Source: Planctomycetota bacterium
Lineage (GTDB): Bacteria > Planctomycetota > Planctomycetia > Pirellulales > Thermoguttaceae
Assembly (NCBI GenBank): GCA_021784975.1
Contig: JAJYGU010000505.1
Location: forward strand, 1-12,055
DNA length: 12,055 nucleotides
Direction: 5' to 3'
The notes beneath the pieces are model-generated. The model was given only the letters and a program-made list of their open reading frames with translations. It was not told the DNA's origin and ran no database searches. A program made the position numbers and the translations under genes. Below, in pieces: positions 1-5,628 of this stretch. Position 1 is the stretch's first letter, and the number at the start of each line of letters is the position of its first letter.

Positions 1-71
1 AGTTGGGCGGCCACCCATTCGGCCTGCCAGCGGGCCAACGCGCTGTTGCGAGTGCCAAGGCGGAGCGGCAT
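1..71 (-). CDS. hemC: Porphobilinogen deaminase (hydroxymethylbilane synthase), N-terminal fragment cut by the window edge
   Basis: Only 23 codons plus two bases lie in the window. The peptide opens MPLRLGTRNSALARWQAE, which matches the hallmark start of HemC proteins (LRIGTRGSxLALWQA). The enzyme joins four porphobilinogen molecules into hydroxymethylbilane in cytoplasmic tetrapyrrole synthesis. The ATG at 71-69 is the first possible start: the same frame has a TGA six codons upstream (89-87), which is also the stop of the neighbouring PIN gene. The ATG is 15 nt beyond that stop and no clear Shine-Dalgarno is visible, so it may be co-transcribed with the PIN operon or have a promoter inside it. 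The rest of the gene, including the dipyrromethane-cofactor cysteine, lies outside the window. The family call rests on a short but very characteristic motif. Confidence 0.85.
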   Translation of the reverse strand, partial: MPLRLGTRNSALARWQAEWVAAQ

Positions 72-86
72 GAAAACGACTTGCGA

Positions 87-569
87 TCAGTGTAAATCCG
101 AGACTTCTACAGACATTTGGGCAGCGGGGTTGATTACCTCTATACCTTCCCGCCGTGCCGCGTCGAGCAACTCCACGCCGGAGCAGACGAATCGCGTTTC
201 GATTTCGTTGCCCAGCGTGGCGCGCAACGCCAGGCAACCGCCCAGTTGCATGGCATCGTACGCACGAAGACCGTGGCGATCGATTGCCTCAGCGGCTTTC
301 TCCAGCACTGCTTCATTAACGGGTTGCATTTGGAAAACGGTTGCCAACTGTCGGCCAAAGTTGCCAATCACCTCGTCTGCCAGTCTTGCGTCAATATCGC
401 CGAGCCTCGCACGCCGGCGAACTGCCGCGCGGAACTCGACGCGCGACAGCGAGAGGATTGCCAACCGGTGGCCGGCGTCGGGGTGGGCCAGTCGGCGGAT
501 CGCCTCCGTACCGTCCTCGCGGAAATAGATTTTCACCAGCGCGCTGGTATCGAGGTAAAGCACAGCCAC
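87..569 (-). CDS. PIN-domain protein, likely VapC-type ribonuclease toxin
   Basis: 160 aa, about the usual size for a single PIN domain. The N-terminal strand MAVLYLDTSALVKIYF carries the first catalytic Asp (D7). SRVEF supplies E45 and LRAYDAMQLG supplies D105. The C-terminal strand RFVCSGVELLDAARREG ends in IEVINPA, also typical of the family. PIN domains are Mg2+-dependent RNases, and the VapC branch cleaves tRNA or rRNA when its antitoxin is degraded. The usual fourth acidic residue (FVxxD) is replaced, with Gly131 at that place, so activity should rest on D7, E45 and D105. The start is GTG (569-567), 2 nt after the TAG of the upstream gene, which suggests translational coupling. hemC begins 15 nt downstream. 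The domain call is firm. The toxin role is inferred from family and layout, and a housekeeping RNase role cannot be excluded. Confidence 0.85.
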   Translation of the reverse strand: MAVLYLDTSALVKIYFREDGTEAIRRLAHPDAGHRLAILSLSRVEFRAAVRRRARLGDIDARLADEVIGNFGRQLATVFQMQPVNEAVLEKAAEAIDRHGLRAYDAMQLGGCLALRATLGNEIETRFVCSGVELLDAARREGIEVINPAAQMSVEVSDLH

Positions 570-571
570 AA

Positions 572-1261
572 CTACCGCCGCTCCGACAGCACGGTGGCGG
601 AGAGCGGCCCGCCTCGGACCGCAATCGGCGCCGGGAACGCTGCCCGTTGCTCCACCGTCCCGCCGAGCACCGCCTTCCCGATGGGATGCTCGCGATTCAG
701 CCTGATCGCCGTCACGGGATACTGGGGGGATTTCGGGTTGGCGACGCTACTCCGCAAAATGATTCCTTGGTTGATGGCCTCGCGAAGGACCTCGTGCCGC
801 GCCTGGGGTTCAAACGACCAGTCGCCACCGCGGCCAGGAAGGAACTGATCGCGGAACAACTTGATGCCGACAAACTCGCGAAACCGCGGCTCCCGTTCGG
901 CAGCGTCCAAAGCGAGCACAACGTCGTGCAGTGCAGGTGAAATCACGGGATCCGAGCCGCCGCTAGCGCTACCCTCCGCCAGGGCAATCTCACCCCCTTC
1001 GCCTTCGGCAGGCTCGTAATAGACCGACGCTTCACAGTCGCCGCCACTTCGGTCCCAATAGGACGAATCCGCATCGCTGCGAATTCGGCGATCGCCGGAC
1101 AAACGCCGCAGGGAGACTCGCGCCTTCCAGCCACGCGGTGCAGCCAGAACTCGCAGGGGCTCTAAGTCAGCCGGCAACTCAATCGCACGCAGCCGGTTTA
1201 GGGCGGCTTCGATTTCTGCCTGTAACGTTCCGATCGACTTCGTCTCGGTAGACTCAAACAT
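572..1261 (-). CDS. 229-aa protein of unknown function, candidate antitoxin or partner of the PIN protein
   Basis: I do not recognise the family. Residues 12-45 look helical (LQAEIEAALNRLRAIELP), then comes an Arg-rich stretch (RVSLRRLSGDRRIR) and an acidic, Gly-rich linker near 83-103. The C-terminal half has the feel of a winged-helix or LOTUS-like nucleic-acid-binding fold: helices around 109-121 and 154-170 (RHEVLREAINQGIILR), followed by TAIRLNREHPIGKAVL at 184-199. That reading is inference only. The ATG start (1261-1259) has a good AAGGAG 7 nt upstream. A promoter-like sequence and an 8-bp inverted repeat precede it. The gene ends 2 nt before the PIN gene, the place an antitoxin normally takes. 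VapB-type antitoxins are usually under about 100 aa, so this would be much larger than usual. It could also be an unrelated cotranscribed gene. Confidence 0.75.
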   Translation of the reverse strand: MFESTETKSIGTLQAEIEAALNRLRAIELPADLEPLRVLAAPRGWKARVSLRRLSGDRRIRSDADSSYWDRSGGDCEASVYYEPAEGEGGEIALAEGSASGGSDPVISPALHDVVLALDAAEREPRFREFVGIKLFRDQFLPGRGGDWSFEPQARHEVLREAINQGIILRSSVANPKSPQYPVTAIRLNREHPIGKAVLGGTVEQRAAFPAPIAVRGGPLSATVLSERR

Positions 1262-1268
1262 ACTCGAA

Positions 1269-1274
1269 CTCCTT
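1269..1274 (-). promoter_or_regulatory. Shine-Dalgarno AAGGAG of the 229-aa gene
   Basis: AAGGAG reads on the minus strand with 7 nt to the ATG at 1261. Clear Shine-Dalgarno sequences are uncommon in this window, so this one supports the ATG start and suggests strong translation of the first gene of the PIN operon. Confidence 0.65.
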
Positions 1275-1291
1275 AAAATAGTGTAATTTAA

Positions 1292-1338
1292 CGCAGATAT
1301 AGCCCGCAGCTCGCAGTCGGTCGACGCACTTATCTGCG
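1292..1338. repeat. 8-bp inverted repeat in the leader of the PIN operon, possible operator or stem-loop
   Basis: CGCAGATA (1292-1299) and TATCTGCG (1331-1338) are perfect reverse complements separated by 31 bp. They lie between the promoter-like sequence and the Shine-Dalgarno of the 229-aa gene. Toxin-antitoxin operons are commonly autoregulated through inverted repeats in this place. Alternatively the repeat folds in the mRNA leader, because the inner sequence is GC-rich and can add further pairing. The role is inferred. Confidence 0.4.
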
Positions 1339-1366
1339 GCTGGCGAGCGAGGCAGTTTATATTTAT

Positions 1367-1397
1367 AATATAGTTGCCCCCAAAAATCCCTTGTCAA
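1367..1397 (-). promoter_or_regulatory. Sigma70-like promoter of the 229-aa/PIN operon
   Basis: The minus strand has a perfect TTGACA (1397-1392) followed after 19 nt by TATATT (1372-1367) inside an AT-rich island (about 1357-1374) that stands out from the GC-rich surroundings. The spacing is a little longer than the optimum of 17, and overlapping registers such as CTATAT give 18. Transcription would begin about 100 nt before the ATG, so the leader would contain the inverted repeat. Confidence 0.5.
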
Positions 1398-1604
1398 GAG
1401 CGAAATTCAACCTTGGCGTGCGCCAGATTGGTGCCGAGTACACCCGCCTGCTGATCTTCTACTGCCCAAGTTACGTAGGGCAAGCACTTGCGGGCAATGT
1501 GCGCCGTGGAGCGTCGGGCAAGAACGGTTCACCGCCCACGGTCCACGCCACACGCCCCCGCGCTTCGAGCTTTCCGCCCTCCGCGGCGCATCGCACCGTC
1601 TCCA
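1398..1604. other. Intergenic stretch with no gene seen
   Basis: Together with 1262-1397 this makes a 343-bp gap between two minus-strand genes. The part nearest the membrane-protein stop is GC-rich and holds only short self-complementary bits such as GCAAGCACTTGC near 1480-1491. I see no convincing coding frame, no T-tract terminator and no RNA gene. Confidence 0.5.
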
Positions 1605-2765
1605 CTATTGCTGCTGCTCGCGCTGCATTCGCTCCCGGAGAAGGCGTTGCTTGAGGGCCTTGCGTTCGGCCTTGGTCAGCTTTCGCTGGACGGGAGCGGG
1701 GGCGAGCGAATGAGACACCGCCGCCGCGGGGGTGGCTCGCGGCCGCTTGCTGCGCGCGGGCGGATGGGGTTTGCTGTGGGCGGCATCGACCTTCAGCCAT
1801 CCATCGCCGCTAGCGATCCGGCTGCTGCGTGCCCCGTCCTCGTCCGTTGCCAGTTCGTCTTCCTCGGTGGCCTCTGCGTCCGCAAGTGACAGCAATCCCT
1901 CGGCGTCGAAGATCACGTGGCGGGCATGGAGGGCCATCGTGGTCAGTACAAGCAGGCTGCCGCCCATTTCGAGGCCGGCGCGGAGCATAACTTCGTGCTT
2001 ACCGGGCTCGAGCCACGTCCATCCCAGCCGCATGGCCATCGCCAGGCCGGAGACGATGCCGGCCAGCGCCAACGACCCCATCGCGGGCCAGTTTGGCCGC
2101 ATGTCGATCATGAGCCGGGAACCCACCGAGCCCAACAACAGGGTGTACAGGCTGGCCCACCAGATGTCGCCCCCGCCAAACAGGCGACTTCCAGTCAAGC
2201 CAACCATCAGTTGCCGGAAGCCTTCCCGAAGGCTGGCCGCTTGGTCGGTGGCCAATAGAAACCAACAGGCCCCCGCCCACAACCAGATGCGATAGCGGCC
2301 CTGGTAGTCGTCGATGCGGTGGCGGCGAACGCTGTAGACAATCAGGGCGGTTGCGGCCGCAACCAGCAGAGTCAGCGTCGAATACCAATTGGCCAGACTC
2401 CCCTTCAGATTCAAATCAAGGGAAGTCGGCAGCGGCAGGTTAGGGATCGCCCTGCCGGACATCCAATCGTAGGCCGCTTCCAGCACGGCCGGCAGGGCGA
2501 TGCTTAACAACAGGGTCAACGCTAGTGTCAACGGTTGGCGGGGGATCAAGTTCAGCAGTCCGGCCGGTTCGTCCAAGAAGTCGGCAGCGCCGTAGTGCGA
2601 TGTCTTCCGCGTCTGCGGTTCATCGTTTCCGGTGGCGCCACAGACCGGCCACTGACTGGCGTGCGACAGCTCGTCGGCCAACAACCGCCGTCGGCGGTCA
2701 TGCTGGCCCCCCCGGTACCCACTCGAACTGGTTAGCGACACAACGGTCCCCTGCGCATGGACCAA
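1605..2765 (-). CDS. Polytopic inner-membrane protein of unknown function with a charged cytoplasmic tail
   Basis: Up to 386 aa. Six hydrophobic segments fit transmembrane helices at roughly 78-98, 127-146, 159-176, 201-220, 226-247 and 263-283. A conserved-looking patch, RHRIDDYQGRYRIWLWAGAC, sits between the second and third. After the last helix comes an acidic stretch (ATEEDELATDEDG, 299-311), then a long Pro/Ala/Lys/Arg-rich disordered tail ending in a basic amphipathic helix, KLTKAERKALKQRLLRERM. I associate this architecture with uncharacterised planctomycete proteins, but I cannot assign a function. The start is uncertain: TTG at 2765 is the longest option, GTG at 2741 is another, and the first 60 residues look poorly conserved. 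No Shine-Dalgarno is seen. It is transcribed away from the HD-GYP/GGDEF gene. Confidence 0.75.
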   Translation of the reverse strand: MVHAQGTVVSLTSSSGYRGGQHDRRRRLLADELSHASQWPVCGATGNDEPQTRKTSHYGAADFLDEPAGLLNLIPRQPLTLALTLLLSIALPAVLEAAYDWMSGRAIPNLPLPTSLDLNLKGSLANWYSTLTLLVAAATALIVYSVRRHRIDDYQGRYRIWLWAGACWFLLATDQAASLREGFRQLMVGLTGSRLFGGGDIWWASLYTLLLGSVGSRLMIDMRPNWPAMGSLALAGIVSGLAMAMRLGWTWLEPGKHEVMLRAGLEMGGSLLVLTTMALHARHVIFDAEGLLSLADAEATEEDELATDEDGARSSRIASGDGWLKVDAAHSKPHPPARSKRPRATPAAAVSHSLAPAPVQRKLTKAERKALKQRLLRERMQREQQQ

Positions 2766-3044
2766 CGGCGAGGTTGCCGTCCTTGGGGCGGTTCCTATGT
2801 CAGCTTCGGCAACTGCTGCCGAAGGACTCCACTACCATGCCGACATCTCGCCGAATTTGACTAATCGGCCTATCCTCACCGGGCGGTCGGGCAGGTTTGC
2901 CCCAAGTCCTTATGTGACCTAGGCTTGTCATGAAAGGCCGGGGCCTTGCCGTGCAAGCATTTTACGCCGGGTGTCTCCCGGCCCGCGGGCGTGGCGGCAG
3001 AGCCCGGTATCGAGAGAGCGCCGCGCCACTGAAGTATCGCATCC
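2766..3044. promoter_or_regulatory. Divergent intergenic region with two perfect hairpins
   Basis: This 279-bp gap separates the minus-strand membrane protein from the plus-strand signalling gene and must hold both promoters, although I find no convincing -35/-10 pair. It contains CTTCGGCA (2804-2811) and TGCCGAAG (2817-2824), a perfect 8-bp stem with a 5-nt loop. It also contains GCCGGG (2966-2971) and CCCGGC (2977-2982), a 6-bp stem with a 5-nt loop. Either could be a protein-binding site or an mRNA leader hairpin. Confidence 0.4.
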
Positions 3045-5342
3045 ATGAGCAGCCTGCCGAACGCTCCACCGTCTGCCGACCTTTGCGCCGCCGCCCCGGC
3101 GGCGTCGACGTCCGCCTCAGTCGACCAGCGGATGAGCGAGCTTCACGGGCTGCTGCGGGAACTGGAGACGGTCGCTGCCGCGGGCCAGCCGTTCACACCG
3201 GTCTTTAGCCCAGCGATCGACAATGAACTGGCGCAAGTGCGTTTGGGGACGGCTGCCAGCTTGTACGCGGTATTGCAGTTCAGGAACGCGGCGGTTGCCG
3301 GACACGCGCTTCGGGTGGCGCTGACCTGCTCCGCCTGGGCGTTTAAGATGGACTTGCCGCCGGCGGCGCGCGATGCCCTGGAAATTGCCGCCTTGCTGCA
3401 CGACATCGGCATGGTGGGAGTGCCCGACCAGGTCCTGCTGAAGCCCGGCCCGCTGACCGCTGAGGAAACCGCCGTTGTCCAGCGTTCGCGGAAGGCGAGC
3501 GTCGACATCTTGCGCCGCAGTTGCGCCTCGTCGCAAATCCTGGAGATCGTGGAGAGTGTCTCCGCTTGGTACGACGGCAGCCGGCCGGGCTTTCCTTCGA
3601 GCGGGCCGCGGATTCCGCTAGGCGCGCGGATGATTGCGATCGTCGAGGCATTCGACGCCATGGGGACCGACCAACCGTATCGGTCAGCCCGCCCGCCGGA
3701 GCGGGCCATGGCCCAGCTCTTCCAATGCGCGGGCTCCCAGTTCGACCCGGAGTTGGTCGCACGGTTTGCTGAGTTTCGGGAGAAGAGTCCGGCCGACTGG
3801 CGGGGCGAGGTTGCCCAACGCTGGTTGCGCTGTCTGGACCCTGAAATGGCCGATTCCCATTGGGAGCTGAGCCGGGCTTCCACGTTGCGGACGGACCTCG
3901 CCGCGGATGCGACCTTTCAAGCCCGACTGCTCGACAACATGTACGACGCGGTGGTCTTCATCGACGCCGCCGGCCAAATTGCCTTGTGGAACCACGGGGC
4001 GGAGCGGCTGACCGGTATTGCTGGCAGCGCAGTCGGCGGCCAGCCCTGGTGCCCGGAACTGCTGAAGATGTCGGACGAGAAAGGGCGTGCGATCGCCGAG
4101 GCGGATTGCCCGGTCCGGACCGCCATCATCTGCGGCGTGCAGTCGTTGCGGCGTTTGACGATCGCCGGGCGGGGCGGCCGGCCGGTGGCCGTCGACACCC
4201 ACGCCATTCCGGTGGCCGGCGAAAATGGCGCGACCCGTGGGGCCATTCTGCTGTTTCACGATGCCTCCTCGGAGACCTCGCTCGAACACCGCTGCCAGAA
4301 CCTTCACGACAAGGCCACCAAGGACCCCTTGACCCAGGTGGCCAACCGGGCGGAGTTCGACCGCGTGCACGCCTTGTTCATCGCCGCCCACCAGCAACAG
4401 CAGTTGCCCTGCAGCCTGGCGATCTGCGATCTCGACCGCTTCAAGACGGTCAACGACACCTTCGGCCACCAGGCCGGCGACGATGCCATCCGGAGTCTGG
4501 CTTCCCTGCTGAAACGCTCCTGCCGGCCCGGCGATCTGGTGGCCCGCTATGGCGGGGAAGAATTCGTGATGCTCTCGGCGGATTGCACGAGCGCGGCAGC
4601 CGCCCGCCGCGCCGAAGAGATCCGCAAGGCGCTCGCCCAGACGCCGCAACCGCGGATGGAAGGGCGAACGGTCACGGTCAGCTTCGGCGTCACCGAGGTG
4701 CAACCCGGCGACACCCCCGAAACGATGCTCCGCCGCGCCGACCGCGCGTTGTTGACGGCCAAGGCCCAGGGACGAAACTGCGTGGTGCAGTTGGGTGTCG
4801 GGCTGACGGACAAGCCCGCCGCCATTGCTGCCAAACAGGCGGGCGGGGCCCCGGCTTTAGCCGGTTCGAAGGAGATCCTCCGCCAGGACCTGGTCACCAT
4901 GATGCCCATGAAGATCACCATCGAAAAGCTGCGGGGATTCGTGGCCGATCACCAGGCCCGGGTGATCGCCGTGGATGGCAACACTGCCGAACTCGAGATC
5001 GCCGATCGGCGGCTCAGCCTGCTGCGTCGACTAACCGACCGCCCGGTGAATTTCTGCCTGCACTTGCATTTCGAAGAGGAGCGCTTGGAAGCAGTCCGAC
5101 GGGAGGGGGGCAAGGAGACGCGGGATGTCGAGCGAATGTGGCGGACGCGGATCCGGGTCGCCGTCACCACTCGCAGGAACCGCGACCGCCGCCGCAGCGA
5201 CGTCGCCGAACGCGCCCGGCAAGTGCTCGCCAGTTTTCGGTCCTACCTGATGGCCAGTGAACAAGAGGCGGTGGATTCAAGGGGGGCGTCAAGCCGCGTT
5301 AAGCCGGCCCTCGTGCCCTGGTTGACCAAGCGGAAGCGCTGA
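3045..5342 (+). CDS. Composite cyclic-di-GMP signalling protein: degenerate HD-GYP, PAS and GGDEF diguanylate cyclase
   Basis: 765 aa, no signal peptide or membrane segment, so probably cytoplasmic. Residues 85-245 are an HD-GYP-like domain that keeps H87 and the HD pair H119-D120 (HDIGMVGVPD). However, HHExxDGxGYP reads SVSAWYDGSRPGFP (171-184) and a later metal Asp is E201 (IVEAFDAM), so phosphodiesterase activity is doubtful. Residues 290-406 look like a PAS domain (LLDNMYDAVVFIDAAG...ERLTGI). Residues 414-585 are a GGDEF domain with CDLDRFKTVNDTFGHQAGD and an intact GGEEF signature (503-507). RPGD (494-497) lies five residues upstream, the standard RxxD inhibitory site. This end should make c-di-GMP from GTP with product inhibition. 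Residues 612-735 are an extra, Arg-rich domain that might be PilZ-like but lacks a clear RxxxR motif. ATG at 3045 has no strong Shine-Dalgarno. Confidence 0.9.
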   Translation: MSSLPNAPPSADLCAAAPAASTSASVDQRMSELHGLLRELETVAAAGQPFTPVFSPAIDNELAQVRLGTAASLYAVLQFRNAAVAGHALRVALTCSAWAFKMDLPPAARDALEIAALLHDIGMVGVPDQVLLKPGPLTAEETAVVQRSRKASVDILRRSCASSQILEIVESVSAWYDGSRPGFPSSGPRIPLGARMIAIVEAFDAMGTDQPYRSARPPERAMAQLFQCAGSQFDPELVARFAEFREKSPADWRGEVAQRWLRCLDPEMADSHWELSRASTLRTDLAADATFQARLLDNMYDAVVFIDAAGQIALWNHGAERLTGIAGSAVGGQPWCPELLKMSDEKGRAIAEADCPVRTAIICGVQSLRRLTIAGRGGRPVAVDTHAIPVAGENGATRGAILLFHDASSETSLEHRCQNLHDKATKDPLTQVANRAEFDRVHALFIAAHQQQQLPCSLAICDLDRFKTVNDTFGHQAGDDAIRSLASLLKRSCRPGDLVARYGGEEFVMLSADCTSAAAARRAEEIRKALAQTPQPRMEGRTVTVSFGVTEVQPGDTPETMLRRADRALLTAKAQGRNCVVQLGVGLTDKPAAIAAKQAGGAPALAGSKEILRQDLVTMMPMKITIEKLRGFVADHQARVIAVDGNTAELEIADRRLSLLRRLTDRPVNFCLHLHFEEERLEAVRREGGKETRDVERMWRTRIRVAVTTRRNRDRRRSDVAERARQVLASFRSYLMASEQEAVDSRGASSRVKPALVPWLTKRKR

Positions 5343-5402
5343 TTCTAACCCCTTTCTTCTTCGCGTCTTTTCTAATCTCCGCATGTTTCGAAAAATCTGG
5401 CA

Positions 5403-5430
5403 TTGACTCATCCGCCAAGGTGTCTACAAT
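5403..5430 (+). promoter_or_regulatory. Sigma70-like promoter of the lipoprotein gene
   Basis: TTGACT (5403-5408) and TACAAT (5425-5430) are separated by 16 nt, and each matches the consensus hexamer at five of six bases. It lies 60 bp after the stop of the signalling gene. It would give a leader of about 190 nt before the ATG at 5629. Confidence 0.55.
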
Positions 5431-5455
5431 CCGCCCGATTTGTTCCCGTATCCGT

Positions 5456-5555
5456 CCCCGGTGGCTCCTCGCGAAGCCGGGGGCCAGCCTCATCCTTTGA
5501 ATATTCGACAGACTTTGTGAAAAAGGAATTATCGAACCGTCCGCTAAAGTTCGAT
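5456..5555 (+). repeat. Inverted repeats in the leader of the lipoprotein gene
   Basis: CCCCGG (5456-5461) pairs with CCGGGG (5477-5482). Further on, ATCGAAC (5531-5537) is a perfect inverted repeat of GTTCGAT (5549-5555) across 11 bp. A GAATATTC palindrome lies at 5499-5506. The first could fold in RNA and the second looks more like a protein-binding site or a modest stem. No T-tract follows, so a terminator is unlikely. Confidence 0.35.
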
Positions 5556-5613
5556 TCTCTTGGATACGGCGCAACTAGCACGCTACCTCGTACGAAGCGA
5601 CCAGCGGATCTTG

Positions 5614-5618
5614 AAGGA
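5614..5618 (+). promoter_or_regulatory. Shine-Dalgarno AAGGA that decides the lipoprotein start
   Basis: AAGGA lies 10 nt before the ATG at 5629. It supports this start over the longer open frame beginning at a TTG (5560), which would add 23 residues ahead of the signal peptide. Confidence 0.5.
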
Positions 5619-5628
5619 CAACGAAGCC

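Noticed and set aside
3684..4703. 339-aa minus-strand open frame opposite the GGDEF gene
   Set aside because: It has no recognisable motif and composition typical of an antisense frame. GC-rich genes commonly leave such frames open.
3860..5260. Long second open frame (466 aa) inside the HD-GYP/GGDEF gene
   Set aside because: It is an antisense-free shadow in another plus frame of GC-rich coding DNA. It is Arg/Pro-rich with no domain, whereas the main frame carries clear HD, PAS and GGDEF motifs.
5343..5402. Rho-independent terminator after the GGDEF gene
   Set aside because: The region is pyrimidine-rich (CCCTTTCTTCTTCGCGTCTTTTC) but lacks a preceding stem.
5560..5628. TTG start for the lipoprotein at 5560
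   Set aside because: It would place 23 residues before the signal peptide. The ATG at 5629 with AAGGA gives a proper N-terminal signal and lipobox.
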